Shown here one piece after another: positions 28,515-38,000 of a DNA stretch of 64,000 nucleotides. Every line of letters begins with the position of its first letter. The first letter of the stretch is position 1. The stretch is from Mesocentrotus franciscanus (lineage: Eukaryota > Echinodermata > Echinoidea > Camarodonta > Strongylocentrotidae): assembly GCA_037976565.1 (NCBI GenBank), contig CP137679.1, forward strand, positions 7,671,973-7,735,972. Direction: 5' to 3'. Below the pieces are notes generated by a model, which did no database searches, had not been told where the DNA came from, and was given only the letters and a program-made list of their open reading frames with translations. Position numbers and translations under genes: made by a program.

Positions 28515-30947
28515 GAGAATAGTCGCAAAGATTCAATGCAGAAAGAGCTAGTTATGCGATTTGAATTATCTCACTGAGCGGCGAATGCTTAAAGGCCCTA
28601 TCTCACCGAGCGGCGAATGCTTGCGAACGTAGCGAATTTGGGGTTTCGCCAGGGTTCGTAAACGGTTGCAAGAAAGTTCGCAAACAGTTTTCATTGTGGC
28701 AAACAGTTTTTCTCGTCGCAAAACAGTCGTAGGCCTTTGCAAAACAGTCGTAAGCCTTTGCAAACGGTTGTAAGACGGTGTCGCTGAAGTTCTTTTTGAT
28801 CCAAAAATCCAAAATTCGCAACGTTCGCAAGCATTCGCCGCTCAGTGAGATAGGCCCTTTAGAACTTTGCGAATTTGGATTCGCCAACTTTTCTGACGAA
28901 TGTTGGCGAAAATCAGGGTTCGCCTCTGCGACATTTAGCGACTTTTAGCGATGTTTAGCGACAATTAGCAACATTTAAGCGAAGGTTTGCGACAGTGTTT
29001 GCGAAAGGCAGTTGGCGACTATTAGCGACTGTAAGCAAATGTTAGCGACAGTTTTTGCGAAGATTAGCAACTATTTGCCAATGTCACTTTGGCACTATTT
29101 GTGAATGTTTGGGACCTTTTGCTAACTCCTGGTACTCAATGGGTCGATTTCTATATAGGAACCATATGGTCACGTGGTCGCTACGAATCAATAAGAACTT
29201 CATCGACACCGTCTTACAACCGTTTGCAAAGGCTTGTTTGTTTATAGGAACCTGATTTATCTTACCCAATCACCCTCACATCTTCTCTCTCTCTCTCCTC
29301 TTCCCCTCTCTCTCCCCCTCTCCCTCTTTCTCTCTCTCTCACCCACCTTTTTGGTTGCATACCATTCTTTAATTCTTCTTCTTTTCATGCTACTCTCTAC
29401 AATGTCTATCAAGGTATTCCCATTTTTATATACATTTTATATCTTTATCATATAATTTTCTGATTCTGAGTCTTCTTTTTTGTCATGTCTACTTTTCAAG
29501 TTTTTCCCTTCTATATCTGTATCATTATTGTGCTATATAGCTTACTGTCTAGTTTGCATATACCAAAGGGTCTACAGTACTCCCTATGTTAATTTGTTTT
29601 ATTGTTTAATTTTGTTGTGGGGGTGGGGTGGGGGGGGGGGGTCCAGAGCGGTTCGCAGCCCCCCTCCCCCTTGAGTACCCCAGAGAATATTCTCACGTGC
29701 CTGGAAATATGAAATTCAATGGATGGGTGCGTTGTGATAAAGTAGACACTAGACAGTGTCTACATAGAAATGCCTTCAAAGACGATCAGAACCTATACTG
29801 TAAATATGTTATTCCCATCTGTTGTTGTTGTTGTTTTTGTTTTATTGTTTTTGTTTTATTGGCGTGTTTCATTCAATTATGAATATTTACGCCCACTGAC
29901 ATAGTATTCGCTGGTCAAGTACTATATCTTTGAGATACTACTACCTACGAAACCTGTGTATAAAGGCCATGTAGTATAATTAAGTGACTACTATAGACAG
30001 GTGGCCTTTCTAGACAGGTAGTACAATAGCTAATTCATAAGAGACCAATATAGACAGGTGGCACTTATACATACAGATGGGGGCAAATTAGATATTTGAA
30101 AACAGCCCACTGAAGAGTTCAGGACTGTCACGAAAGTCAAGCAGTAATTCATACGAATCCCTTATTTTTTAAATCATAATGACAATGGTCTTAGATAGGA
30201 GAAAGGTCATCAAGGTTCATTTTATACTTTTCACTGAACGTCAGTAGCCTATCAAGAGACCAAGGTACTTTGTTTTTTGTGTAAAGGACTATTTAATTCA
30301 CCTGATACGCTGACATGTTAATCTTTAGCTATTCTGTGATTCAAATAGTCAGACGATGAAGTGTACGTCCTAAATCCATGCACCAATTACGTACCTGTCT
30401 GAGCCTGTCCCCAAACACGAAGCAATTAATTTTGTCAAGAATGCAGGTTCACTCTTAAGAAACGTTTCAAAACAATTGTTTCATGTTAAATTGGGAAATA
30501 TTAATTAACTTTTCCTCTATTATGAATAACAATATTGAATCCACATACTTCGACATAATCATGATAACAAATAATAATGAATGCATTATAAATCCACCTG
30601 TCCCAAATCTGTCATTCAAAGGGAAATATGGCTCCGTCGTCAAACCCCCCTCGTCCACGCAAATAAGGACCCAGTAAAAAGTGTTTTTCTTGCTGAAATA
30701 CATGGATCACCATTGGTCTGGCTGACAAAGTGCCCCCCTCCCCACCCTCTTCCAAGGTCTACATAAACAAATGGGCCTATATATTGAGTATCTTTAACAA
30801 AAATAGATATATATTTAAATGTTACTTGTTAGTGAAATAACATAACAAACTTACAATGTAGGCAGGTCTCTTCATCTTTAAGTAAGACACAGTTACGTAA
30901 CGATCAGGATCGCCCGTCACATCGGTTCCATTGGTTGTCCCGTTCAT
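10674..30947 (-). CDS. Flavin-containing amine oxidase (monoamine oxidase superfamily), 12 exons, frameshifted in exon 5
   Basis: Spliced minus-strand gene. Exons: 30947-30855, 25589-25262, 24830-24743, 24268-24094, 16930-16817, 15960-15797, 15434-15254, 14769-14669, 13372-13172, 12105-12019, 11536-11436, 10827-10674. The product is about 595 residues (allowing for one missing base), against roughly 500 for the catalytic core of the family. It should oxidise an amine or amino acid with FAD, releasing aldehyde or keto acid, ammonia and H2O2; the substrate is unknown. Visible are the FAD dinucleotide fold GAGLSG (113-118) ending LEAK, the GGRT motif (144-147), a WDS motif, Lys408 in GHCIKY (the MAO lysine position), AFWRKGG, and the C-terminal flavin region CGAE...WYGYMEGS (549-564). 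Tyr522 stands where classical MAOs have the FAD-linked Cys, so FAD is probably non-covalent. No membrane anchor follows the core. All junctions except exon 5 are in phase. Exon 5 lacks one base, so the copy is either broken or mis-sequenced. Confidence 0.92.
11436..11536 (-). CDS. Amine oxidase exon 11: position of the missing covalent-FAD cysteine
   Basis: 101 bases, acceptor CTTTGAAG, donor GGAAG|GTAATT. It encodes DWGVDRYTNGYPFSAMMPG, then KGIKKPHG. In classical MAOs this region has YSGGCY: the Cys is linked to FAD and the next Tyr forms half of the aromatic cage. Here they are Tyr522 and Pro523. Confidence 0.92.
12019..12105 (-). CDS. Amine oxidase exon 10
   Basis: 87 bases (29 codons), phase 0 at both ends, acceptor TTTAACAG, donor AAATG|GTGAGG. 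It encodes KEERKKILLKKLADIYG...IDYAEM, the charged helix before the C-terminal flavin region. Confidence 0.92.
12341..12706. mobile_element. Palindromic MITE, CAATAGGCC...TTTTCGTAATGTAA family, copy A
   Basis: The ends CAATAGGCCATTTTCGTAA and its reverse are followed by arms with CATTCACCTGTTACGAATA. The centre is expanded by about four copies of a TGCAAATTGCATACATT-TAGTTATAT unit. It lies in oxidase intron 9. Confidence 0.85.
12750..13056. mobile_element. Palindromic MITE, same family, copy B
   Basis: The arms 12757-12875 and 12935-13053 are inverted copies (TTTTCGTAATGTAATCAAAT, TTCATTCACCTGTTACGAAT). The centre holds a second small hairpin, GTTGCTAGGTAGGACA and its reverse. It is separated from copy A by only 43 bases. 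Confidence 0.85.
13172..13372 (-). CDS. Amine oxidase exon 9
   Basis: 201 bases, phase 0 at both ends, acceptor CCAATAG, donor CACG|GTAGGT. It encodes AFWRKGGMSGHVIKL, then an acidic stretch (DEEKAFDTDDD), FDACSC and PALMGMIFSESLRQLT. AFWRKGG is the counterpart of the FWRE/FWKK segment of MAOs; the acidic loop is specific to this protein. Confidence 0.93.
14340..14525 (-). mobile_element. tRNA-headed SINE
   Basis: Minus strand: GGCTCAGTGGTACAGCAG (A box) and GGGTTCGAAACC (B box), followed by a body with CATTGACCCTCATTACC. Not a tRNA gene, as the stems do not close. CCCTAAC-like words flank it (14290-14343, 14521-14568). Confidence 0.7.
14669..14769 (-). CDS. Amine oxidase exon 8: active-site lysine segment
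   Basis: 101 bases, acceptor TTTGCAG, donor GAAAAT|GTACGT. It encodes VRIQHKPSFPPKRS, then TKLMPTGHCIKYVVTYEN. The lysine of GHCIKY (residue 408) sits where MAO-A and MAO-B carry the lysine that contacts flavin N5 through water. Confidence 0.92.
15117..15250 (-). mobile_element. tRNA-headed SINE
   Basis: Minus strand: B box GGGTTCGAATCCCACC, then the body TTTGGCAAGACAGTAAT ... GCCACTCCCCACCAGG shared with the copies at 38.0 and 47.1 kb. Confidence 0.75.
15254..15434 (-). CDS. Amine oxidase exon 7
   Basis: 181 bases, acceptor GTTATAG, donor CTCAG|GTACGAG, phase 0 in and phase 1 out. It encodes GGAQQVCENLATEI, then NDPVTIID and ends KRVIMATSVDNS. This is the strand that re-enters the FAD domain. 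It is more GC-rich than the flanking introns. Confidence 0.93.
15797..15960 (-). CDS. Amine oxidase exon 6, with GC splice donor
   Basis: 164 bases, acceptor GTCCCGCAG, donor AAG|GCAAGC. It encodes ARQVFDALVVFHFGVTPREM, then HVLNSVGGWKVLF and ends RQLKIK. The next exon starts GGAQQVCENLA, the normal continuation after IK. The donor is therefore GC, not GT; its context matches the strong consensus of GC-AG introns. Confidence 0.93.
16146..16360 (+). mobile_element. tRNA-headed SINE, diverged
   Basis: B box GGTTCGAGTCCCTGTCAC, body with AATGGGCACCTGGCTCAGG. Lies in oxidase intron 5. Confidence 0.55.
16817..16930 (-). CDS. Amine oxidase exon 5, with one-base deletion
   Basis: Acceptor TATTCCAG, donor GATG|GTAGGT. 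The first part, in frame with exon 4, reads IESMREDLSKKD...SLEWDSIT. The last part, in frame with exon 6, reads EQFKKDHIWTD. These two frames differ by one. The exon is 114 bases, but phase 0 entry and phase 1 exit need 115. One base is missing at about 16856-16862 (TT|GAG on the coding strand). As written, the protein runs out of frame from there. The lesion could be a real null allele, a pseudogene mark or an assembly error. Confidence 0.9.
17205..17620 (+). repeat. GA-rich microsatellite blocks
   Basis: Three GA-rich runs (17213-17310, 17364-17445, 17510-17625), each next to a short GnAAnAnGCCnCC-type word and ending with GATCAGTTGCGATTTT-like sequence: a local triplication of a GA-rich unit. 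The Ser/Leu/Phe-rich and Glu/Arg-rich frames here are artefacts. Confidence 0.75.
17690..18990 (+). repeat. Dispersed repeat with an internal 207-bp tandem array
   Basis: It starts with AAATTATACTTTTTATGCG and GACAAATTCCCAAATTTACAG and ends near TGATGCGGATTTTTTGTCTG ... ATTACGCCACTG. Inside, the unit GACCTGCCAGTGTCACAAA ... CACGCCAATTAGT recurs at 17908, 18117 and 18324, with a half-period of about 103 bp. A shorter copy with a single unit is at 59565-60025. Confidence 0.85.
18446..18763 (+). mobile_element. 318-bp insertion with CAGACCTGCCAAC ends and CTAGAC duplication
   Basis: The left end CAGACCTGCCAAC and right end GTTGGCAGGTCTG are exact inverted copies. CTAGAC stands on both sides (18440-18445, 18764-18769). 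Without it the host reads CCCCTAGACCCCACGCC, as in neighbouring units. A non-autonomous DNA transposon, class undetermined. Confidence 0.85.
18991..22930. other. Intron 4 stretch of the amine oxidase, no exon found
   Basis: AT-rich DNA without a convincing exon on either strand. It contains an ATCC/ATCT microsatellite (20918-20965) and a GA/GGGGA run at 21205-21265. Confidence 0.5.
22930..23800. repeat. CAT/ATC trinucleotide repeats
   Basis: Degenerate CATCAT with CGTCAT variants over 550 bp, then a purer run at 23725-23785. It gives rise to poly-Asp and poly-Met frames that are not genes. Confidence 0.9.
24094..24268 (-). CDS. Amine oxidase exon 4
   Basis: 175 bases, acceptor CCGCAG and donor AGG|GTAAGTC, ending in phase 0. 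It encodes DQRAILELLDKLNLETYPEY and onward to RRLDISSFVSR. The segment LNLETYPEYKEGKN matches the usual stretch after the QWVG motif. A 7.2-kb repeat-filled intron follows. Confidence 0.93.
24743..24830 (-). CDS. Amine oxidase exon 3: GGRT motif
   Basis: 88 bases, entered in phase 1 and left in phase 2 at AATAC|GTAAGTGG. It encodes ENMGGRTYSP...RRFDLGDQWVN. The GGRT loop that contacts FAD is intact. The following family motif, usually GGQWVG, reads GDQWVN here. Confidence 0.93.
25262..25589 (-). CDS. Amine oxidase exon 2: N-terminal extension and FAD-binding fold
   Basis: The acceptor is ...CATACAG and the donor AAAG|GTAGTT leaves phase 1. Residues 32-107 are polar and low in conserved features (Ser, Asn, Asp, Pro rich). 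Residues 108-140 form the beta-alpha-beta ADP-binding fold: VDVVIVGAGLSGLTAAY, then the closing acidic residue in VVLEAK. A GTG inside the exon (25586) begins the open frame but is not a real start, because the acceptor lies just before it. Confidence 0.93.
25985..26125 (-). mobile_element. tRNA-headed SINE
   Basis: Minus strand: GCGTTCGAATCCCAATGTCG B-box region, then the GCATTTGGCACTCTCTACCC body. The A box is weaker. Confidence 0.65.
26400..26905 (+). mobile_element. 3' fragment of a CR1/L2-like non-LTR retrotransposon
   Basis: The frame reads YLKDMFEFKSSSYSLRNEHN, then LPKPRTNYCKRTFVYRASF and, after a one-base shift, DLRQLPTFATFKTYFNRL and a stop. This is the usual C-terminal tail of such ORF2 proteins. 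About 270 bp of 3' UTR follow, to GGAAATAAAAACAACAAAC. The part upstream of 26400 is missing. Confidence 0.7.
26906..28563. other. Intron 1 stretch of the amine oxidase
   Basis: No exon recognised. It contains a CT microsatellite (27684-27712) and a GA microsatellite (28472-28512). Confidence 0.45.
28564..29240. mobile_element. Palindromic element with GCGAA/TAGCGAC-word arms, containing a nested copy of itself
   Basis: The outer copy starts TATCTCACTGAGCGGCGAAT (28568). It is interrupted by a 268-bp inner copy (28592-28859, ends AAGGCCCTATCTCACCGAGC and reverse, TA on both sides) and resumes with GAACTTTGCGAATTTGG. Bases 28860-29110 consist of degenerate TTAGCGAC/TTTGCGAA words. Bases 29185-29237 repeat an inner segment in reverse. 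Confidence 0.8.
29241..30854. other. Rest of oxidase intron 1
   Basis: CT-rich run at 29283-29342, a G-run at 29617-29642, otherwise featureless AT-rich DNA. Confidence 0.4.
30855..30947 (-). CDS. Amine oxidase exon 1 (putative start exon)
   Basis: 31 codons from an ATG with A at -3, ending KRPAYI before a GTAAGT donor. Phase 0 matches exon 2. Residues 1-31 are polar with no signal peptide (MNGTTNG...). The frame stays open about 80 bases upstream of the ATG without another in-frame ATG. A 5.3-kb intron separates it from exon 2. Homology alone does not prove that it belongs to this gene; strand, phase and donor quality support it. Confidence 0.55.
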
Positions 30948-32914
30948 GATGAACGCGCCAAAACAACTTTCGCAGACGATTTCAGATGAAATAGATTTCG
31001 TATGACACAGTGTATTATGGCGAACCAACTATAAACTGAAAGCACTTCACTGCAATTGAAATGAAGTAGGCTAATACACTTGTAAAGAAGTGATCAAATA
31101 GTGGGAGTGCCAGTATTGCTTGTAGTATGATCGTTTGCAGAAGAATGACTCCATTCAATTGACACGGCGAATAAAATGTGGCTGCGTTTCAATGCATTTG
31201 GTTACGTTCACTACACCATGCTTCGCGGGGCCGGGGATCTGAGAATAAAGCACTCTGTTCTTGCCAGCAAAAGCGTTGAGGAGTCTTTTTGTGTAAAAAG
31301 CAGGGATTTCGCTTCCATATCTGGTCTCACCTTTTATTCCTGGTTACGGACCAATGCGTTTGAATAATACTAAATCCCGACTTTATTGAGACTTGAGAAC
31401 AACTTCAAACAGACAATGGGCTGACTGATGTTACCATTTTACTTCAAGGTCGTTGCATAGCCCATAACTAGCTAAACAACAATTGCCTTGCATAAGGTAT
31501 ACAGTAAATTCATTCAAGCAACATGGCAGGTTATGCAGCATTTGTTTAGTAAAACATTCCGTAGAGCCAAAATATATAGATAATTAATGCAAAATGACGT
31601 CACACTTATTATGTATATCTATATAGCCATTTTACTAGATCATGAAATAATCAAATGTACATACATTTTTATTATTATAATTCAAGCTTAAGTGGCGTAT
31701 CCAGAAAATGATAAACATGGAGAGGCATCTACTAGCTGAGTTACCCACGTGCAAGTTTCATGAAGTCTAATGGGGGAGGTGGAGGAGGAGGGGCGGTGCA
31801 TGGAGGGGGGTAATTGGGTAATCTACTGACGAGTATCAGATAAATGATTATTTACGTCTGGGGACCGACCTTTAAAGGGACTTGGTAACATTGTTCAGAT
31901 GAGAGAAAATGGTGCTAAGGTAGTGACTTCAATGCTAGATGTACAATTAAAGATAATTTGAAAGTTTGAGTAAAAGTTTGAGTATTAATGACAAAAATTG
32001 GGAAAACTGATCTGATCGATTCCTGAATTCTCCCATCTATATTATTACAATTTAATTACATTTTAGGTGAATGTAATTCGTCACAAAGAAATGAATTGGC
32101 TTTATATACCATTCCAGACATTTAAGTGTTGAAAGATTTTTAAAATCCTGTCTTATATGTCTTATTATAATGGAAAAAAAGGTTGGGAAAATTCAAAAAT
32201 GGTTGGGAGAATTTACTGTTAGAGGGTGTCGCACAGTGACGCCTTCAAAGAAAACCATAAATATCTTTGTGGTTTAAGAATTTGTTCAGGATTTGTTTGC
32301 ATGTTACAGTGTTAGTACAGTAGAAGGAATATAATAAGTAACATTTCATACAAAAATTACGCAGTTTTTCAACAATGTTACCGAGTCATTTTAACGGCAA
32401 AATCCGAACTTTCGCCAGGATCCGTAACAGCTAGTAGGCGAAGACAATTAGGAGCACGACGTATTTATAACGCTATATAGACCGACTAGTTTACATCGCT
32501 ATAACGCCTCCCGATAGGGGGAGGGGGATTCGCCAGTGCCTCTCTATTTACTGGTTATGCCATCCACTAATTAGTGGCTATACTTCAGAATAGGCCTTCC
32601 ACCACAACAGTTTATCAGACGTCCGTCGGTTGACCAACGCTTTACCATACAATGGAGCTAAATCTTGACCCTATAAACCTAACCATCACCTTGAACCCAG
32701 CCCTAACCCAAACCTATGCGTTGGACTTTCAAACACGTACATAAACCATATCGGCGGGCGTGTTCTTCAACCCAACACCCTCGTCCCCAAAGGTAAATCG
32801 AACCTATAATTCACAGTACAATTGAATCATAGGTGGCGCCCTTCCTGATAGACACACCTTTGTCATTTAGCCCAGTTACGTACGAGGGCCCAGGAAGGGG
32901 AAGGGGGTGGGGCA

Positions 32915-32953
<39 letters not shown>

Positions 32954-33374
32954 TCCCTTTCCGCACCTCTCCATTTTCTGTTATAACCTATTAAGTCTGT
33001 TTCCAAGTTTACAGGGCAATGGTTGACCAATACAACAATGTAACAAATAGGCATGTAGCCTAATTAATAGAGATTGATAATCAGGATATAAAAACAACAT
33101 AATGTTTCCCGGGATACATGGATAAAAATAGGATAAGGAATAGCCAAACCCAACTTATTAGTAGAAAAGTAAGAACAAGAAGTTTAAAAAACATAATACT
33201 AGTTGCATTTGTATAGCGCTTAATCATGTCCTACTATAGCTCTTTACATCGATTACTCCGACCGGTCAATGGATTTAATTTCGCACATGATACAGTAGTG
33301 CACAAGCTCCGCTCCAAGGCGCCATTTTGACAAGCGCACCCATGCCAATCCAGCCAAATCAACGGTCGCATTCT
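30948..33374. other. Stretch upstream of the amine oxidase start exon
   Basis: Any promoter of the oxidase should lie in the first few hundred bases; no TATA box was singled out. A CT microsatellite is at 32914-32945. Bases 32668-32712 carry CCTAACC-like words. Confidence 0.4.
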
Positions 33375-33766
33375 TCCGGGTAGCTTAATTTTTTTTCCCA
33401 CCGCATTTGCGGCTTTATTTTTCAATAAACGCGCTCGCGAAGAGTCTAGCTAGCTAACTAAACCTGCGCATGCGCACATGGTAACCGTTAGGGTGACCAA
33501 TAGGGTTATAATAATCATGCAAACCAACCTTCCATCAACCCATCGTTGGCTCAATCGGTAAGGATAGCATAACAAAACGTTAAAGTTGTGGATTCGAATC
33601 TCAGTATTTATTCAGTTTTATTTTTTGCCTTTATAAATAGTGAGGGAAAGCAAGAAATAATCAAAGTATAATTGTTTGTGACCTCTGTCCAAGCTTTCGT
33701 AGCTAGCTAGACTCTTCGCAAGCGTGTTTATTGAAATTGCGGTGGGAAAAAAATTACGCTTCCGGG
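33375..33766. mobile_element. Inverted-repeat element with a tRNA-like centre
   Basis: Arms of about 85 bp: TTTTTCCCACCGCATTTG ... GCGAAGAGTCTAGCTAGCTA at 33389-33457, and its reverse at 33698-33760. The middle (33545-33600) has GGCTCAATCGGTAAGG and GGATTCGAATCTC, a degenerate tRNA-type promoter. Confidence 0.7.
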
Positions 33767-33929
33767 TACCCATTTAACAACCTGGTGGAGAGTCGCAAAT
33801 GTAGATGAATGTATAATGGGAAGGAATGGGGAAGAGAAAGAGGTGCACGAGGAGCAGTAGGAAGAAAAAAAAAAAGAGAGGGAGATATACAAGAGGTAAA
33901 AATGCAGAGGCCAATATGAGAATAAATAA

Positions 33930-36900
33930 TAATATCAAAAAAATAGAATGAGATTAGATTGAATCATAAATTGAGGCAAGATTTATTGATGGATCAAGTT
34001 GAACTGGTTGCCATTGAAATAAACCAACCTAAATCATCACCAATAATAGTCATTGCTTGGTACAGACCGCCTGGTTCAAGTATTGCTTTATTTGATGCAA
34101 TTGAAACGATTTTAATGAAAGTGGAAGACGAAAACAAAGATATTATATTCTTAGGAGATTTCAACTGTGATTACCTTGCCACTGTTACTAATAATTGTTA
34201 TACAAAAGGTTAAGACAAATATGTGACGATCTTTCATTATTTCAGATCATTGAAAGAGCAACAAGAGTCACCTATAGTACCTCTACAATGATTGATTTAA
34301 TTTTTACAAATAATGAAAACAAAGTTATTGAAAGTGGTGTAATGCATATAGGGACCAGTGACCATTCACTGGTTTACATTGTATGGGGGAAAAGCAAACA
34401 TTCTGTTTCAAAACACGTCTATATATAGAACCTACAGAAGTTATAAAACATTTAATGAAAATGATTTTTGCCTTGCATTAAGTGAGATTGATTGGATTTC
34501 TGTATATAATGCACAAAATGTCAATTTGTCACTACTTGCCTTTGAATAATTGTTTTCTTCCATGTGTAATATATATGCACCAGTTAGGGAAAATAGAGTA
34601 AGAAAAAAAAGTCACCTTGGATTGATGTAGAAATATTGAATTTAATTCATGAACGAAATCACCTGAAAAAAGTTGCCATCAAAAGTAAAAAAATAGAAGA
34701 CTGGAAAAATTTTAAGAAAATGAAAAATTATGTAACTGCGAGAATAAAATCTAACAAAAGACTTAAGTTTCAAGAGAAAATTAAAAACTCGAATGGGAAT
34801 CTAGGCCAGACTTGGAGAAACCTTAATCTTTTAATCCCTCGTAAGAAGAAGAGTAACGCAATTACATCGCTAATGACTGAATCAGGAGAAATCAATGATG
34901 CGCAACTAATCGCCCATGAACTAAATGAATATTTCATCAATATTGGACCAGATTTAGCCAATAAGAAATAAGAGATGTCAATGATACTGACTCACAATGT
35001 CACGTAATAGCATCTACGCTGAATTGTCATTTTGAGCTTACTACTGTTACAACAAATAATGTTTCAAAGCAAATAAGTAATTTATCTAACGATAAAGCCA
35101 TGGGAAATGATCTACTACCGATTAGATTGATAAAACTTGCAATACCTTTCATCAAAGAACTATTAACAAATATAATAAATCTTTCTATAACTTCTGGGAT
35201 TGTTCCGGATAACTGGAAAGTTGCTCGTGTAGTAGCATTGCATAAAGGTGGAACAAAAGAAGCATGTAATTATAGGCCAATTTCAATTCTTCCAATTTTG
35301 TCAAAAATCGTAGAAAGCCTGTATTCAATCAACTTTACGAATATTTAAACGGAAACGGTATAATTAACAAGTATCAGTCAGGCTTCAGACCACCTCACTC
35401 AACTACCACAGCACTATTGAATGTAACTGATGACTGGCTGAAGAGCATTGAAGATGGAAGGGTCGTAATTGCTGTAATGTTAGATTTTAAAAAGGCTTTC
35501 GACACTGTGGATCATGAGCTCCTTCTCAAAAAATTACAACAATATGGGATCATACAAGATCGCCCTCTACGATGGTCTGCTAGTTATCTGAAAAACAGAT
35601 CGCAAGCAACGTGTGTTAAAGGTACTATATCCCATTTGCAGGCCAAAAAAATGAAAAGGTTAAATTCCAACGGCATTTGAAAGACAATACTAATCTAGAA
35701 CTGTCCTAAAAAAAAGACGGCTTGAAAATGTCTTTAAGTGGGAAAATAACGACTATTAGTTGTCGAATCGACTTAGGAGCTATAGAGCCAGTAAGTAATA
35801 GTCTGATTTTTCAGACCATTGTACCGAATGGTCGTACGTTTTATGCTGCGCAAAGATTCAATCAGTTTAATTTTGGCCATTACAAGAAGTGGGTTATTGA
35901 TGTAGACAAATGCTCATGTACCCTTTACAGCTCATTTTATGTATGTTATTACCAAAGATAAAAAGCCAGTCAGTCACTCAATAGTGTCTGACAGTGAAGT
36001 CTAGCAAGTAAACGGGTTTCCTTGCATAATTTGAATATTAGGACACTGCTCACGTTTAAATTTCACAGATATGACATACATGACATATTCATAATTCCTG
36101 CAAAGTTCTACAGAATTTGATGTTGGCTGCAAATGGGACATAGTATCTTTAATGGTAAATTATCTGATTTTTCTTCATTGAAATGTGGTGTTTCTCAAGG
36201 GTTAATACTCGGCCTACTTATGTTTGTATTGTATATTAACAGCCTACCCGAAGGACTTCGATATTGTAAAGTAAGCATGTATGCTGATGACACTGTCTTA
36301 TATGTTTCTGGCAGCGATATTACTATTTTAATGCAGCAAATCAATGAGGATCTGGAACATGTAAGGCAATGGCTCGTTCCTAATAAATTAAGCTTAAATG
36401 TAAAAAAAAACCGAGTTCATTGTGCTGGGCACAAGACAGCGTTTAAAACGAATACAGGATGATGATATTCATATCAAGATAAAAGGAAGCCCCTTGAAAC
36501 TAGTGCAATCATGTAAACATCTGGGAGTAATAATCGACGAAAGCCTCACTTGGCGGGATCATATTAAACTATTGCAAAAGAAAGCAAATTCAGGATTACA
36601 TATGTTAAAAAGTATTAAAAATATAGTAAATAAAGAGTCATTGAAAATGGTATACAATGCACTAATATCCTCCCATCTGAACTATTGTGATGTTATATGG
36701 GCTAGCTGTGGGAAAACGCTGTTAGACACCCTCCAAAGAATTCAAAACCGAGGTGCTCGCCTAATCAACAACACCTCCTGGTTTTCATCAGGAAGGGAAA
36801 ACCTTGAACTACTAAAATGGGACCATCTCACCAAGAAAAAAGAAAATGACACTGCAGTTATGATGTATAAAGATATGACAAGTCAAGTGCCTCCTTACAT

Positions 36901-37902
36901 AAGTGAACAATTTACACACCGAACATATGTGTATAACACGCGACAGAGTAATCTGTGTGTTGATATAACTCGTCCGAAGACTGAGTCAGGTAAACGGACA
37001 TTTATGTAAAGAGGTGCGAAGGTATGGAACTCACTTACTGAAGATATTCAGAAGTCTTCTAGTACTGGTATTTTCAAATCTAAATTGGCAAAGAATAAAA
37101 ATGTATAGTCTGATAAAAGCAAACAGATGGAGAAAATCGGACATTGTATAATTGCTATAAAACTATTCTATGTGTTCACTCCACAGTCAATAGAATTGAA
37201 ATGATAACATTTTGGTTTAATCAAATCATATGAACGTGCTCTACAATGTTAAAGAGCATTTGATTATTTTGGAGTCTATACATCAAAGACGAGACAATTT
37301 GCTGAATAACATTAGATGCCCCCCTCCACACATTTTTATTTTTATTACAGAAACTGATAGTGGGATGGAAAGGTACACTAATTTGTATATACATGTATAT
37401 ATTTTTAATAATATTTTACTAATTTTTACTTCCCTTGTATATAAGTTTAAATATAATTGCATTTTTGTTGTTTTGCCTAAATACAACTTGACAATGCTAT
37501 TTTATCGTATTAATAAATATTTTCAATACTTAGTAAGCCCGTATTTGATTTATATCCTTGTTTTTTTTATTTTTAATAAATTTAACTATGTTTACTATAT
37601 TTTCACTATATTGCATTATATTATAGTATATTATATCATATTTCAGCATATTTCATCATATTTATGTCATGGTTATAATCCTTTGATGTATGCATGCATA
37701 CGAATTTCATATTATTTATCTCAACACGGTGTGTCATCAGTAATTCTACTATTTCGTTATTCTTTATATGATATATAGTTTTGTTCTTATGATTACTTTG
37801 TATTTTTATTGTATATGCACGGCCCCATTTTAAAACAGCCGAACAGCTGAACTGGGCTTTTACCGTGAATAAATAAATGAATCAAATCAAATCAAATCAA
37901 TG
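33930..37902 (+). mobile_element. CR1/L2-like non-LTR retrotransposon, 5' truncated, degraded
   Basis: Fragments in order: AP endonuclease C-terminal half (WYRPPGSS; LGDFNCD near 34153; TMIDLIFTN; GTSDHSLVY near 34345), then reverse transcriptase (NYRPISILPILSKIVE near 35265; LDFKKAFDTVDH near 35480; CGVSQG near 36187; MYADDTVLYV near 36277), thumb (KHLGVIIDESLTWRDH) and tail (YNTRQSNLCVDITRPKTESG). Several frameshifts and stops separate them. The first half of the endonuclease is missing. The 3' end is probably the AATAAATGAATCAAATC tail at 37867-37902. A 529-bp TTAA-flanked insertion splits the palm. Not functional. Confidence 0.88.
35620..36148 (+). mobile_element. 529-bp TTAA-flanked non-autonomous DNA transposon
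   Basis: TTAA at 35616-35619 and 36149-36152. Ends AGGTACTATATCCCATTTGC and, in reverse, AGATACTATGTCCCATTTGC. Without the element and one TTAA, the host frame reads RSQATCVNGKLSDFSSLKCG, a normal RT palm stretch. The TTAA target is the piggyBac signature, though the ends do not begin with CCC. No transposase inside. Confidence 0.9.
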
Positions 37903-38000
37903 TGTTATATAATTTTGATTGGTATTATTCGTCTATTGATGATGCGTAGATAAAACAAATGACATAACAAATCAACGATTACCATTCATGATTAACATTG

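Noticed and set aside
31176..31367. 63-residue plus-strand frame upstream of the oxidase
   Set aside because: No start or splice context and no recognisable domain; short enough to occur by chance.
37230..37778. 182-residue plus-strand frame
   Set aside because: Very AT-rich, Tyr/Ile/Phe-biased, within the 3' part of a degraded retrotransposon; no domain.
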